Shown here piece by piece: positions 9,357 to 17,831 of a DNA stretch of 44,914 bases; the stretch's first letter is position 1, and each line of letters starts with the position of its first letter. This stretch comes from Zoopage sp. CT-All (Eukaryota > Zoopagomycota > Zoopagomycetes > Zoopagales > Zoopagaceae), in NCBI GenBank assembly GCA_004114245.1, contig QZWS01000016.1, positions 1 through 44,914 on the forward strand, in the 5' to 3' direction. Under the pieces are notes generated by a model. The model was not told the origin of the DNA. It made no database searches and saw only the letters and a list, made by a program, of their open reading frames with translations. The position numbers were made by a program, and so were the translations under genes.

Positions 9357-10668
9357 CCTCTCAAATTCGCGCGTATCTTCGGCCGCGTGTTTTCGCCGTG
9401 TCCATCGCCGTGACTACAGCCTTGATCCTCGCCATCTTTGTCTCGCCGTCCAAGACCAACCACGCCAGCCCGGGCAGCCCCCGCAGCGGATCTGCTCCCG
9501 CTCCCGACACCGCTACTGTGCCGCTAAATTGCGACAAGTCTGTTGGAACGACTCCAGCGAAAGTCCATCCCGGCTGCTTCGATCCTGCCACTGGCGAAGT
9601 CATCCTCCCCGCTGCTGTGAAGCAACTCGTCGTCATTAGTGACCTCCATGGCGATCTGAAGGCTGCCGTGCTTACACTGAAGCTCCTGGGCGTCATTGAG
9701 GTGTCGGATTCGGAGATATTTACACTCAAGTCGTCCCCGGAGCGCTCACATCCGGCATGGAAGTATATCGGCGGCCCGACCATGATGGTGTTCCTAACCG
9801 GCGACTACATGGACCGCGGACCTCACGGCGCCGATATCATCGAGATGCTGCTTGATCTCGCCGCCCAGGCCCAGAAAGTGGGCACCAACGTGCACTTGCT
9901 GATGGGAAACCACGAGTACTGGCAATTCAGAACAAAGAATCCTTGTAATCACATCTTCGACTTTGAAGACTTCCTTCCTGAACTCCCCGAAGGCGCCCCA
10001 CGCCCCTCTTGGGACGCGCAGAAGCAGCTAGGACAGCATCTTGAAAATACTGATGCGTATAAGCTGGTATCATTGCGAGGAGGAATGCTCTCTTCCGTTC
10101 GAAATCTGGCGTGTTGAGCGACGACCAAGTCCTGGCGCGTATGATTTCGGATATGCCGCTGCTCATCAAAGTCGGTCCGATCCTTATCAGTCATGCAGGA
10201 GTTACTGAGAAGCTGGCGAAGGACGCCTCCAATATAAGAAAAAGCATCGCTGCCTACGTCCAGGAGATGAAGTCTAGGATTTGGCCCGACGTCGTGAAAG
10301 GTAACCCGGCCCCTGCACTCAGCGACAAGAAGACATCAGTGATTTTTAATCGTAAGCTGATTTGTGAGGCGGCAGTGGCTAAGGAAGCGCTGGCCAAGCA
10401 CGATATCCGCCTGCAACTGATCGGTCATAGCCCGACAATTACCAAGCCGAGTGGCTATGAGCCGACATTGCTTGGTAACCACGTTATTGTCAACGATCTC
10501 GCTCTCAGCCTGTGGATGCACTCTATTCGAAGGACTAGAGATCAACACGCCGTCGGAGGATTGGTAGTGGATGTCAACAATCTTGATCAGCCCATCGTGT
10601 ACGCCAACACCAAGAAGAATGTAATGCGGCAGATTTGGCCAGAATTGCCTAGGCCGTTTGTCCAGTAA
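9357..10668 (+). pseudogene. PPP-type phosphatase family, copy A, broken
   Basis: This is the same family as the intact genes at 24908, 27412, 29338 and 37188. The metal-binding blocks SDLHGD, GDYMDRG, GNHEYW and ISHAG and the end QIWPELP...FVQ are all present, but the gene is broken in three ways. The start codon seen in the other copies (ATGCTCAAATC) is replaced near 9357. A one-base loss relative to copy D lies in the signal-anchor region near 9390. About 10 bases are missing near 10060, just after the variable segment, moving the rest (from about 10111) into another frame. I considered an intron at that point, but the direct comparison with copy D shows a simple loss. It might still make a truncated product from a downstream start. 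Confidence 0.85.
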
Positions 10669-11019
10669 GCAGTTCCGACAATACAGCCGGTGGGCCTTTT
10701 GTGAGATGTTTTCCAGTAGTAAATGTGTTGAAAGGAGCGCTAGAGAGTGTTTACTGAAGACAGAATAGTCAGGAATCGACGCAATAGTCATGCCGCAGTT
10801 ATGCAACTTGACTGTAAATGATGTGAATCAGGAATCAGTCAAGCAGGTCAATTTGATCAACCCAAAGATACTAGTTAGTGTACATGTCCAGTGCTCACCA
10901 ACCCTTCATCGTCCAGTATTCCACACGCTCGCATCTGGAGCAGCGACAGCATCTGCTACAAGTGCTACTCAACGGCACTCATTCAGCAATACAGGTACTA
11001 TTTCCTACATTCCCACCCT
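10669..11019. other. Intergenic, no gene recognised
   Basis: Between the broken phosphatase and the converging GT25-like gene. The first 45 bases carry the 3' block shared by the phosphatase copies (GACAAT...GGCCTTTT). Nothing else stands out. Confidence 0.5.
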
Positions 11020-12822
11020 TTACTCTTTCACCAGCTCAATCTTGAACAGCTCCCATTCTTTCACGTGTCCAGACGTCTCCAGCTTCTGCCCATGCCCATC
11101 CGGCGCCATCCAGTACCGCGCGTGGTGCGTTTTCAGCGACACCCAGTCCCTGTACTCATTCGTATGCGCAACGATCTCAAACGTCTCCATGGCGCCCGCA
11201 GAAGCCGACAGAGTAATGGGGCCGTCACGGATGGACGGGGCGCGGAGGTAGAGTGACGTCGAGGTCTTGAAGGCCACCACGGGTGCAGTCGTTGCGGCGT
11301 ATGTTACGGTGGCAGTGTTTGATCGGGCCAGACTGGGCGGGGCCAGTGCAAGAGCAAGAACAAGCGTCGCCTTTCCTATGATCAACCGGGTCACGATGAC
11401 GAGGTATACGCCCGAGGCCGTGCGAATGTGCCGCCGGCCATACGAGTCTTGTCTCATCATGAAGGACAGCTCAGGAGCACATCGCTTGCGAAACACAGCG
11501 CGTCCAGGCGCCTTTGCCTCATCCACACAAAGCACCGAGGTGCTGTCCTTGTTCATCACAAATGGCCACCCGCAGTTCTCTGCCAGAGTCAATTTCGCGT
11601 AAGATGCAGCCACGGATCCATCCTTGCCATTGACGACAAGACTTACTCCAAGAGTCTCGCCGTCGGCAAGCCCGTAAAGAAATCCGCGCAAGTTGTCAGC
11701 ATGTATCTTGATCCACGCGCGACGTCCAGTCACTGGCACCATCTTCACCCTCGATTCATCCTCGCACGAGTCACGTAACTTCACGATTTGTCCTAAAGCT
11801 CCGTCGGCACACACCACCGTATTATGGTATGCTCGCAACTCGACGCGGTCGATGCGGTACACGTTGCCATATGGATCATGGGGATGATAGCGCGGGTTGT
11901 CGCCTTGGCCAAGCACGCCATGCGACAGTGGCAACAATCCCGCATCACCTCCGTCTAACCTGCGTAGATTTATGCGCGTAGCTTGGATGGGAGACACAAG
12001 GACTGGATGGAGAGCAAATGTGTCCATAGCCCACTGACCCACCAGCTTGGCCACCCGCTCATCCAGTGCGTGCGCCAGATTATTCTCCCCAAGCTGGCCG
12101 TCGTTTTCCTCGGACGCATTAGATCGAGTCCGCTTGAGAAGCACCTCGGCAGCGTGAGGGGTGACTGCATAGGCGTGCAGGCAACGTGGTTCGTGTGCCA
12201 GGTATATTCTCTCGTAGCCGCGGAGCGCATCAGTTCCAGCACGAAGTAATCCATGCGCAGCTAGCGGAAATTCAACTAGTGCCGCGGGAGAAGGAAAATG
12301 AAGGCGAATGCTTTTATGCTCGCCGCAGTGCCCGAGGTAGAGCATATCCCAGTGAAAAGCGGAAGGATTGATCGCGTAATGTACCTCGCCAAGAATATGG
12401 TGCGCTGCGACATCAATATCGATGTCGTCAGTTAATATAAGCGCAGTGGAATACCGATGTCTGTGAGCAATGTCGTGCCATATCGCGAGATGGCCAGCGT
12501 CGACATCTTTGTCGTTCAGGAATTTCGCAGCGTAGGGATTGCTAGAAGCTGATCCAGACACTCCATCGACTGCCGGAAAGTACTCCCACGTCAAATTCAG
12601 CGACATTCTCAGGCTCTCCATATTAATGGAGCGGGAGGCGTGGCTCGGATGACGAAGCACATATATGTGCTGAAACCCAAAGGTGGCGTTGGAGCCCTCT
12701 GGCGGAGCAAAGTCGTGCCCCGTCTCGCCACCGTGGCTCAATACATCCGTAAATATTATGGATCCGAATATGGCCAGTGCCGTCGCGAAAGTAGATGCCG
12801 CAATGCGGAGATTTTGCGGCAT
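11020..12822 (-). CDS. GT25-like glycosyltransferase with fascin-like beta-trefoil tail (paralogue 1)
   Basis: From the ATG at 12822 the protein is 600 aa. Residues about 6-27 form one hydrophobic segment (LRIAASTFATALAIFGSIIF), a type II signal anchor that points to the Golgi or ER lumen. Residues about 49-300 match family GT25 (LPS-type and collagen galactosyltransferases): FQHIYVLRHPSHASR, LTWEYFPAVDG, ALILTDDIDID in place of the usual EDD, WDMLYLGHCGEH and CLHAYAVTPHAAEVLL. The last 250 or so residues contain repeats of fascin or beta-trefoil type (AYHNTVVCADG, VSLKTHHARYWMAPDG...WELF), perhaps a sugar-binding module. The open frame extends upstream to 13020, but that would run over the start of the divergent paralogue. 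Sugar donor and acceptor are unknown. Confidence 0.82.
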   Translation of the reverse strand: MPQNLRIAASTFATALAIFGSIIFTDVLSHGGETGHDFAPPEGSNATFGFQHIYVLRHPSHASRSINMESLRMSLNLTWEYFPAVDGVSGSASSNPYAAKFLNDKDVDAGHLAIWHDIAHRHRYSTALILTDDIDIDVAAHHILGEVHYAINPSAFHWDMLYLGHCGEHKSIRLHFPSPAALVEFPLAAHGLLRAGTDALRGYERIYLAHEPRCLHAYAVTPHAAEVLLKRTRSNASEENDGQLGENNLAHALDERVAKLVGQWAMDTFALHPVLVSPIQATRINLRRLDGGDAGLLPLSHGVLGQGDNPRYHPHDPYGNVYRIDRVELRAYHNTVVCADGALGQIVKLRDSCEDESRVKMVPVTGRRAWIKIHADNLRGFLYGLADGETLGVSLVVNGKDGSVAASYAKLTLAENCGWPFVMNKDSTSVLCVDEAKAPGRAVFRKRCAPELSFMMRQDSYGRRHIRTASGVYLVIVTRLIIGKATLVLALALAPPSLARSNTATVTYAATTAPVVAFKTSTSLYLRAPSIRDGPITLSASAGAMETFEIVAHTNEYRDWVSLKTHHARYWMAPDGHGQKLETSGHVKEWELFKIELVKE

Positions 12823-12889
12823 GGCGGCAAACTTCGCTGACCAAACTCGCAGTCGCAGCTCAGCCGGATTTCGGCGCATAAGTATCCGG
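12823..12889. promoter_or_regulatory. Short shared region between head-to-head GT25-like genes
   Basis: Only 67 bases separate the two chosen start codons. The stretch is GC-rich with no evident TATA box. If the starts are right, both promoters must overlap the 5' coding parts or lie within each other's transcripts. Confidence 0.5.
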
Positions 12890-14635
12890 ATGCTGCTTGA
12901 ACTTCCATGGCTTCTAGTCTCCGCGGCTGCGTTTGCTAGGGCGTTGGTGTCTGCGTCCACTGCACCGCTGCCTCCGCCGCCACAAAGCACCAGCGCTCCC
13001 GCCGCGTTCTCCAACGCCACGCTCGGGTTTCAGCATATCTACGTTCTCCATAATCCAAAAAATGCCGAAAAGAAGCGCGGCATGCGTGTGCTACAGCAGG
13101 CCCTTGGTCTGGAGCTTTCGTATTTCCCTTCGGAAGAGAAGGCCACCATCGATCCTGACGCGCACGCTTTTATCGAGCAGGACGACGTCTGGTCAGCGCA
13201 TATTGCTGCCTGGCGGGATATGTCGCGAGTTCAGAACTATACAACGGCGCTAATACTTGCGGACGATGTGAATATGGACGTGGCCATTCGGCAGCTCGCT
13301 GACCAAATCAACGGCGCGCTTGCCACATCAGAATTTACTTGGGATATGATGTACCTCGGCCACTGCAACGAGCCCCAAGGCCTCAAACTGCATTTCAAAT
13401 CACCGAATAATGCATTGCCGCTTCCTGCTGCTCCGGGTAGCATGGGCCGGATCGGAGATGATGTGCTATTCGGGCATGAGCGGATTCATTTTGCACACGA
13501 GCCTCACTGTCTCCACGCGTATGCTGTCACTCGTCACGCAGCAGAGATGCTTCTCGATAGACTGGTTTATCACTTTGGTGCTCACAGTGATACGATGCGC
13601 CCACTGGAAACATCCATCACAGCACCACTAGACGCCCGCGTCGCAGAATTCGTCTCCCACTGGCCCTTCCCCGCCCTCAGCATCCACCCAATACTTGTCT
13701 CTCGCCACACGCATCTCGGCTACAATCCACGCCGAAGTCACACTCTGTCGGGATCCGTGGCACTTAACCACGGCATTGTGAATGCCAACGAGGACACCAG
13801 CTTGCATCCCGATGACCCGCAGAGCAGCATCTACCGTGTCACTGACGTCGCTCTTCACACGCACCATGATACATTTCTGTGCGCTGATAGGAAAGACTTG
13901 AGCAAATTGACAAGTTCCGAGTCATGCCCCGACAATGGACAGCGGTTCAAGATGATCACGGTTGGCGGACGACGCGTGGGTATTTTCGCTGCGTATGGGT
14001 CGCTCTCGCTCCGCATGACCAATGAGCTGACACCGCCCGGGATTAACGTTGACTACTACACGTCTTACAATGAGATGCATAATCCATTCAATCAGTTCAT
14101 TTTGGCCGAAAATTGTGGCCGCGCATTGCTGACTGATCGCACGGGCAAAGTATTGTGTGTGGACGATGCTGTGTCCGGGCGACCCGTATTCCGAGAGCAG
14201 TGTGCGCCAGACTCTGCGTTGATGGTGTATCATCTCAAGCCAAATTTGGCGCACATCCGAACTCGACTCGGCGTCTACCTCACTCTCGCCGGAGACGATC
14301 GCATCGCGCTGTCGCTTTCCCCGGGAATCCTTAACTATCGCAGCGTCTTTTCCATCTCTGAAATATCCAATGTCGTCGTTATTTTCAAGTCCGCCGTGAG
14401 CGGGCGCTATCTTACCGCTCCGCGCGCTGGAATAGACGGGAGGGTTACGCTCGAGACAGTCTGTTCGGCCGCATCCACGTTGGATCTTGTTCCACACTGG
14501 AATGGAGGTGTGCATGTTGTGCTTCTGCGCACCACTGGCGGTAGATATATCAAGGCCACACCAGGAGATGGCGAGGCGGTCGGGGTGAGCGAGCACGGAA
14601 AGGAATGGGAAATGTTTGCTGTGCTGGCCGCGTGA
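12890..14635 (+). CDS. GT25-like glycosyltransferase with fascin-like beta-trefoil tail (paralogue 2)
   Basis: This is the 581-aa divergent partner of the gene at 11020-12822, with the same plan: a hydrophobic N-terminal segment (MLLELPWLLVSAAAFARALV), a proline-rich linker, then the GT25-like domain (GFQHIYVLHNPKNAEKKRGM, LSYFPSEEKA, TALILADDVNMD, WDMMYLGHCNEPQGL, CLHAYAVTRHAAEMLLDR). The C-terminal half is trefoil-like (THHDTFLCADRK, FILAENCGRALLTD, KVLCVDDA, SGRYLTAPRAG, GRYIKATPGDGE...WEMF). The two proteins align over their whole length at moderate identity, so they are an old inverted duplication. The acidic motif is ADD here and TDD in the partner, unlike the EDD of many GT25 enzymes. 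The start was chosen at the ATG at 12890 because it precedes the signal anchor; upstream in-frame sequence is antisense to the partner. Confidence 0.82.
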   Translation: MLLELPWLLVSAAAFARALVSASTAPLPPPPQSTSAPAAFSNATLGFQHIYVLHNPKNAEKKRGMRVLQQALGLELSYFPSEEKATIDPDAHAFIEQDDVWSAHIAAWRDMSRVQNYTTALILADDVNMDVAIRQLADQINGALATSEFTWDMMYLGHCNEPQGLKLHFKSPNNALPLPAAPGSMGRIGDDVLFGHERIHFAHEPHCLHAYAVTRHAAEMLLDRLVYHFGAHSDTMRPLETSITAPLDARVAEFVSHWPFPALSIHPILVSRHTHLGYNPRRSHTLSGSVALNHGIVNANEDTSLHPDDPQSSIYRVTDVALHTHHDTFLCADRKDLSKLTSSESCPDNGQRFKMITVGGRRVGIFAAYGSLSLRMTNELTPPGINVDYYTSYNEMHNPFNQFILAENCGRALLTDRTGKVLCVDDAVSGRPVFREQCAPDSALMVYHLKPNLAHIRTRLGVYLTLAGDDRIALSLSPGILNYRSVFSISEISNVVVIFKSAVSGRYLTAPRAGIDGRVTLETVCSAASTLDLVPHWNGGVHVVLLRTTGGRYIKATPGDGEAVGVSEHGKEWEMFAVLAA

Positions 14636-14675
14636 AGCCAATGGATGTATGTATACCATCATCGCATTCAACAAG

Positions 14676-16079
14676 CTACTCATGTTTGTTCATGATATCG
14701 GAGCACTTCACATGCTCTCTGAGCAACTCTTCAATCAGGGTCACAACAAGATGCGCTGAATTATCTTCCGTGCCGACACTGACCAACACCTCGTCGTCAA
14801 GCCAGCCAATAGCATTGTCGCGGCCGCCGCCTTCCGACACATCTTTCATGTTTCGAAACGCAAGGGACGTGGTGTAGGTAAACGCCTCATGGGGAATGCC
14901 GAGATACTCGATCCGCTTGGACACGGACACGAAATCAAACGGCGGAGTCACCTTCCACGTTGTCGCGAACGCCTCGCAATGATTCGGGTTGTACCTCCGT
15001 CGGTGAAATAGCGAAAGGTACACCATATTTTGTGCCGTTGGGGTGCACTCTCCTCTGCGACACAGAACAATTTTGAGCACGTTCGTGGCTTGGTGCTGCT
15101 CGTATTGGTCGCCGTCGACTGGCGAATCAAAGTACTGATCCAGACAGTGCCCGGTTGTGCTGCCTACGGGGATCAGGTTTCGTGACATGCTCCCGCCATC
15201 GAGGTGCTCCACGATGATGCGCGGCGAGATGCTGACTTGGGCGTGCATGCGACCATAGCGATAGAACAGCGCCCAGTTCTTCTCGACAACGTGGTCCTCG
15301 CGCCACGATATGGTCAGCTCGGTCTGGTCGGCGAATTCTATCGGCGGGTTTGGCAGCAAGCTCGTCGGATCCACGCGCATCAAAGTAGCGAGTTGCGGGA
15401 ATATGACTCGGGCATCGACGACATACACTGTGCGCGACAGATGCGCGTACCCGCTGATCTGGCCGTAGATCAGCAGCAGCACGCCGCCGTCTCCCCACAC
15501 CAGCCTGGGATCCTCCGGGCCAAGATAGCCATCAAAGAGGAGCTTGACTCCGGTCCTAATGCGCTCCTTGATGGGCGGCTCTGGCGAAGGCAGGTAGAGA
15601 AGCTTTGGCGGCGCACCGCCGACGCATCGCAATGCCGCCCGCGGCTGATGCAGCGTCTTGCCCACCCACACGCGTTCCAAAAAGCACGCTACAATGGCGC
15701 CGCTGCCATACCTGCGGCCGTCGACCCACCTATCGCTGTCGTGGATGCGTCCCACGGCAAGAGTGCGACGCACGCCATCCCGCGTCATATGGTCCGGAAT
15801 CACAACCACCGACGGGTTGAATACGTCCCGGAAATTAAAGTCGACTGAGTACGCAGAATGGTATGGGGAGGTGATTGTGGGGATGAGCGTGGAGACGGGA
15901 TCAGGGGCGGCGGTGCCGAGGCCGTCGGCGGCGGCCGGGGTGTCGACATCGCGGGCTAGCGATGCCGGGATTGCCGCCAGCAGCGGGTCCGTGCGCGAGA
16001 ACAGAGGCTGCTGGGAGGCTGCGAGCGCACACGCCGCTGTGGCCAGCGGCACGGCGGACAATATTACGCTGCGATGCAT
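14676..16079 (-). CDS. Secreted GH130/GT108-like five-bladed propeller protein (beta-mannoside enzyme?)
   Basis: The protein is 467 aa. Residues 1-21 look like a cleavable signal peptide (MHRSVILSAVPLATAACALA). The body has the marks of the GH130/GT108 and fungal BMT-related five-bladed beta propellers: FNPSVVVIP (about 87-95), a blade with LAVGRIH, GYLGPEDPRLVWGDGG (EDPR at about 189-192), EKNWALF (266-272) and a later VGSTTGHCLDQYF segment. In known relatives the EDPR region lies in the active site for beta-mannoside phosphorolysis or mannosyl transfer, so a role in the secretory pathway or cell wall on beta-mannosides is likely, but substrate and direction cannot be read from sequence. It lies beside two GT25-like genes, which makes a small glycan cluster. 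It is a single exon ending close to the convergent GT25 gene. Confidence 0.65.
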   Translation of the reverse strand: MHRSVILSAVPLATAACALAASQQPLFSRTDPLLAAIPASLARDVDTPAAADGLGTAAPDPVSTLIPTITSPYHSAYSVDFNFRDVFNPSVVVIPDHMTRDGVRRTLAVGRIHDSDRWVDGRRYGSGAIVACFLERVWVGKTLHQPRAALRCVGGAPPKLLYLPSPEPPIKERIRTGVKLLFDGYLGPEDPRLVWGDGGVLLLIYGQISGYAHLSRTVYVVDARVIFPQLATLMRVDPTSLLPNPPIEFADQTELTISWREDHVVEKNWALFYRYGRMHAQVSISPRIIVEHLDGGSMSRNLIPVGSTTGHCLDQYFDSPVDGDQYEQHQATNVLKIVLCRRGECTPTAQNMVYLSLFHRRRYNPNHCEAFATTWKVTPPFDFVSVSKRIEYLGIPHEAFTYTTSLAFRNMKDVSEGGGRDNAIGWLDDEVLVSVGTEDNSAHLVVTLIEELLREHVKCSDIMNKHE

Positions 16080-16472
16080 CAGCGGGAGGCAGTCACAAGG
16101 GAGTGGGTGGCAGGCATCCTAAACCGGGCACCATGGGAGACCGTCGGATCTGTGATGGCTTGCGGTGCGAGCAGGGATTGGGCAGACATTGGGCAGACAT
16201 TGGTGTATACTAGGATTGAGATCACGTGGTCAGAAACGTGCTGGTTCAATGAGTACGACGATGAGTTCCTTATTACACATATACGGCGTGCTGCTGCATC
16301 CTGTTGCTATGGGGGCTGGGAAATAACGAGGAGGATTCGGGCGGGACCTGCACCAGCCGTTGCAGGATGCGAGTGCGTTGGCCGTCACATTTTTCTGCTC
16401 TTTCAACTGCACTTTCAACTGCAATCACGCCGAAGCTCCTCTCGCTCCTAGACGCCACTTAACGACACGCCG
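16080..16472. other. Intergenic, divergent promoter region
   Basis: It lies between the secreted propeller gene (-) and a small secreted-protein gene (+). It contains a TCACGTGG box near 16223 (E-box core CACGTG) and a tandem GGGCAGACATT repeat near 16180-16202. No gene was recognised. Confidence 0.45.
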
Positions 16473-16800
16473 ATGTTCAAGAACGCGTCCTGCATGCTCG
16501 CTGCGATTGCGATGCTCTCCACAGCCATGATGATCGCCGGCAGCTCCCTCAATGCGCAGGAGGTCGACAATAAGGTAACGTTCTTCAATAGATTGTCAAA
16601 TATTGCTTCATTGCAAAGTGGCATGCAAGGAAGTGTCATGGTAACCCTCTTCTGCCTTCCATGGTCCATCGCGGCTGATGACTTCAAAGGGTGACTCAGC
16701 GACGGAGCTGAGCATGCGCAACCGTGCGTCATGGTACCGACAGGAGGCAGAGAAAAAGGCCAAGCAGCTTGCCGATATGCAAAAACCCCAAGGACAGTGA
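16473..16800 (+). CDS. Small secreted-like protein, 70 aa, two exons
   Basis: This gene is too short to be seen as one open frame. Exon 1 (16473-16574) encodes MFKNASCMLAAIAMLSTAMM and then AGSSLNAQEVDNK, a clear signal peptide. A phase-0 donor GTAACG follows, and a 115-base intron ends at TTCAAAG (16689). Exon 2 (16690-16800) encodes GDSATELSMRNRASWYRQEA, then a lysine-rich helical end and a stop. The mature peptide would be about 45 residues, highly charged and without cysteines. I do not recognise a family. The next gene at 17207 has the same two-exon plan, and its second exon has exactly the same length (111 bases including the stop). Confidence 0.55.
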
Positions 16801-17206
16801 TAAAGCGCTGGCTTCCCGCTGGAGGCACTGCTCCGCAATTAGAAATGGATCTAGCATATTTGTTGACGGGTGTATTACTTGATTAGAAGGGCGTCTGTCT
16901 ATCCATTGGCCAGAATGCAGGTCTCGGGTAATTGCTGTCGATAGAAGCCCGTTGATGAGAGATGCAGGTTGTCCAATGCTGTTCTCGGCTCAATGCCGCA
17001 GAAGCATAGGCCGCGCGCACACACTTGGGGGAGCGTGTATGCGCCTGTGCCGCACTGCATGGTGCCAAAAGTACCCAACAGGCGCTTCCAAGCATCCAAT
17101 ATACTGTGCGAAATCTACACGAGCCGTCGACACACTGGTAGATCTCCGCAGTCACCTGTTTTCAGCCAATCCAATTTTACGCATCACGCACATTCACGCA
17201 TTTCAA
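16801..17206. other. Intergenic, no gene recognised
   Basis: It separates the two small secreted-protein genes. No coding sequence is supported on either strand. Confidence 0.45.
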
Positions 17207-17585
17207 ATGCTCGCAACTCGCGCTCACATCATATCCCTTGTCGCTCTTCTTGGGGGCGTATGTTCCTTTGCCGCGGCGAGCGGCCGCACGGTGGGCAACA
17301 CGCGCATTTCGCCTCTCCCGTATGACAATTCGGCGCGCGTCAACGTGGTTACCCAGGAGAAGCAGAATGCGCGGAAGCGATCAATGGAATTGAAGATCGC
17401 TGCCCTGGAGCATCGTTTAAAGGTATGGGTGGCTTGTTGGATGTGAGTGCGATATGTCTAATCGAATACTGCAGGGCAACTATGCGGAACACCAAGCAGC
17501 GCTGGATAAGGCCGACTTGGCCGATCGCACGGCGCAAAAACAAGAAGAGGAGCTCTCCTGGCTGCTTTGGAACAGACACCATTGA
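17207..17585 (+). CDS. Small secreted-like protein, 108 aa, two exons
   Basis: Exon 1 (17207-17422) starts MLATRAHIISLVALLGGVCS, then FAAASGRT, a good signal peptide, and continues with a charged helix (QEKQNARKRSMELKIAALEH). A 52-base phase-0 intron (GTATGG...TCTAATCG...CTGCAG) joins to exon 2 (17475-17585), which encodes GNYAEHQAALDKADLADRTA, a helical glutamine- and glutamate-rich stretch, and ends SWLLWNRHH. The protein looks like a secreted coiled coil. No family was recognised. Similar gene layout and 3' exon length to the gene at 16473 suggest an old tandem duplication, but sequence similarity is weak. Confidence 0.6.
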
Positions 17586-17831
17586 GACAGCAGTGCAGTC
17601 GTACAGCCATTGCAGTATGGCAATGCTTTAGAGATCGCTTGTAATGGAATATTGCAGGCGATAGTTGCATTCGTAGCCTGGATCCAGGGATATTGAATGC
17701 AACGAATATCATGGATGCAATGCGCAGTGAGGAGAGTACAAGGAATCTGTAGTGAATGTCTTCCTTATGATATCTACGGATTGCACTCAAAGCCATGGGC
17801 AAATCCCAGAATGCTTCTTCCCACTTGAGCG

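Noticed and set aside
10050-10120. An intron explaining the frame change in phosphatase copy A
   Set aside because: Direct comparison with copy D shows a net loss of about 10 bases rather than an insertion, and no GT...AG pair restores the frame.
12823-13020. N-terminal extension of GT25-like paralogue 1 up to 13020
   Set aside because: It would overlap the start of the divergent paralogue on the other strand and push the signal anchor inward; the extension is low-complexity antisense sequence.
13922-14683. - strand open frame of 253 residues
   Set aside because: It is antisense to the conserved trefoil half of the GT25-like gene and shows no family pattern.
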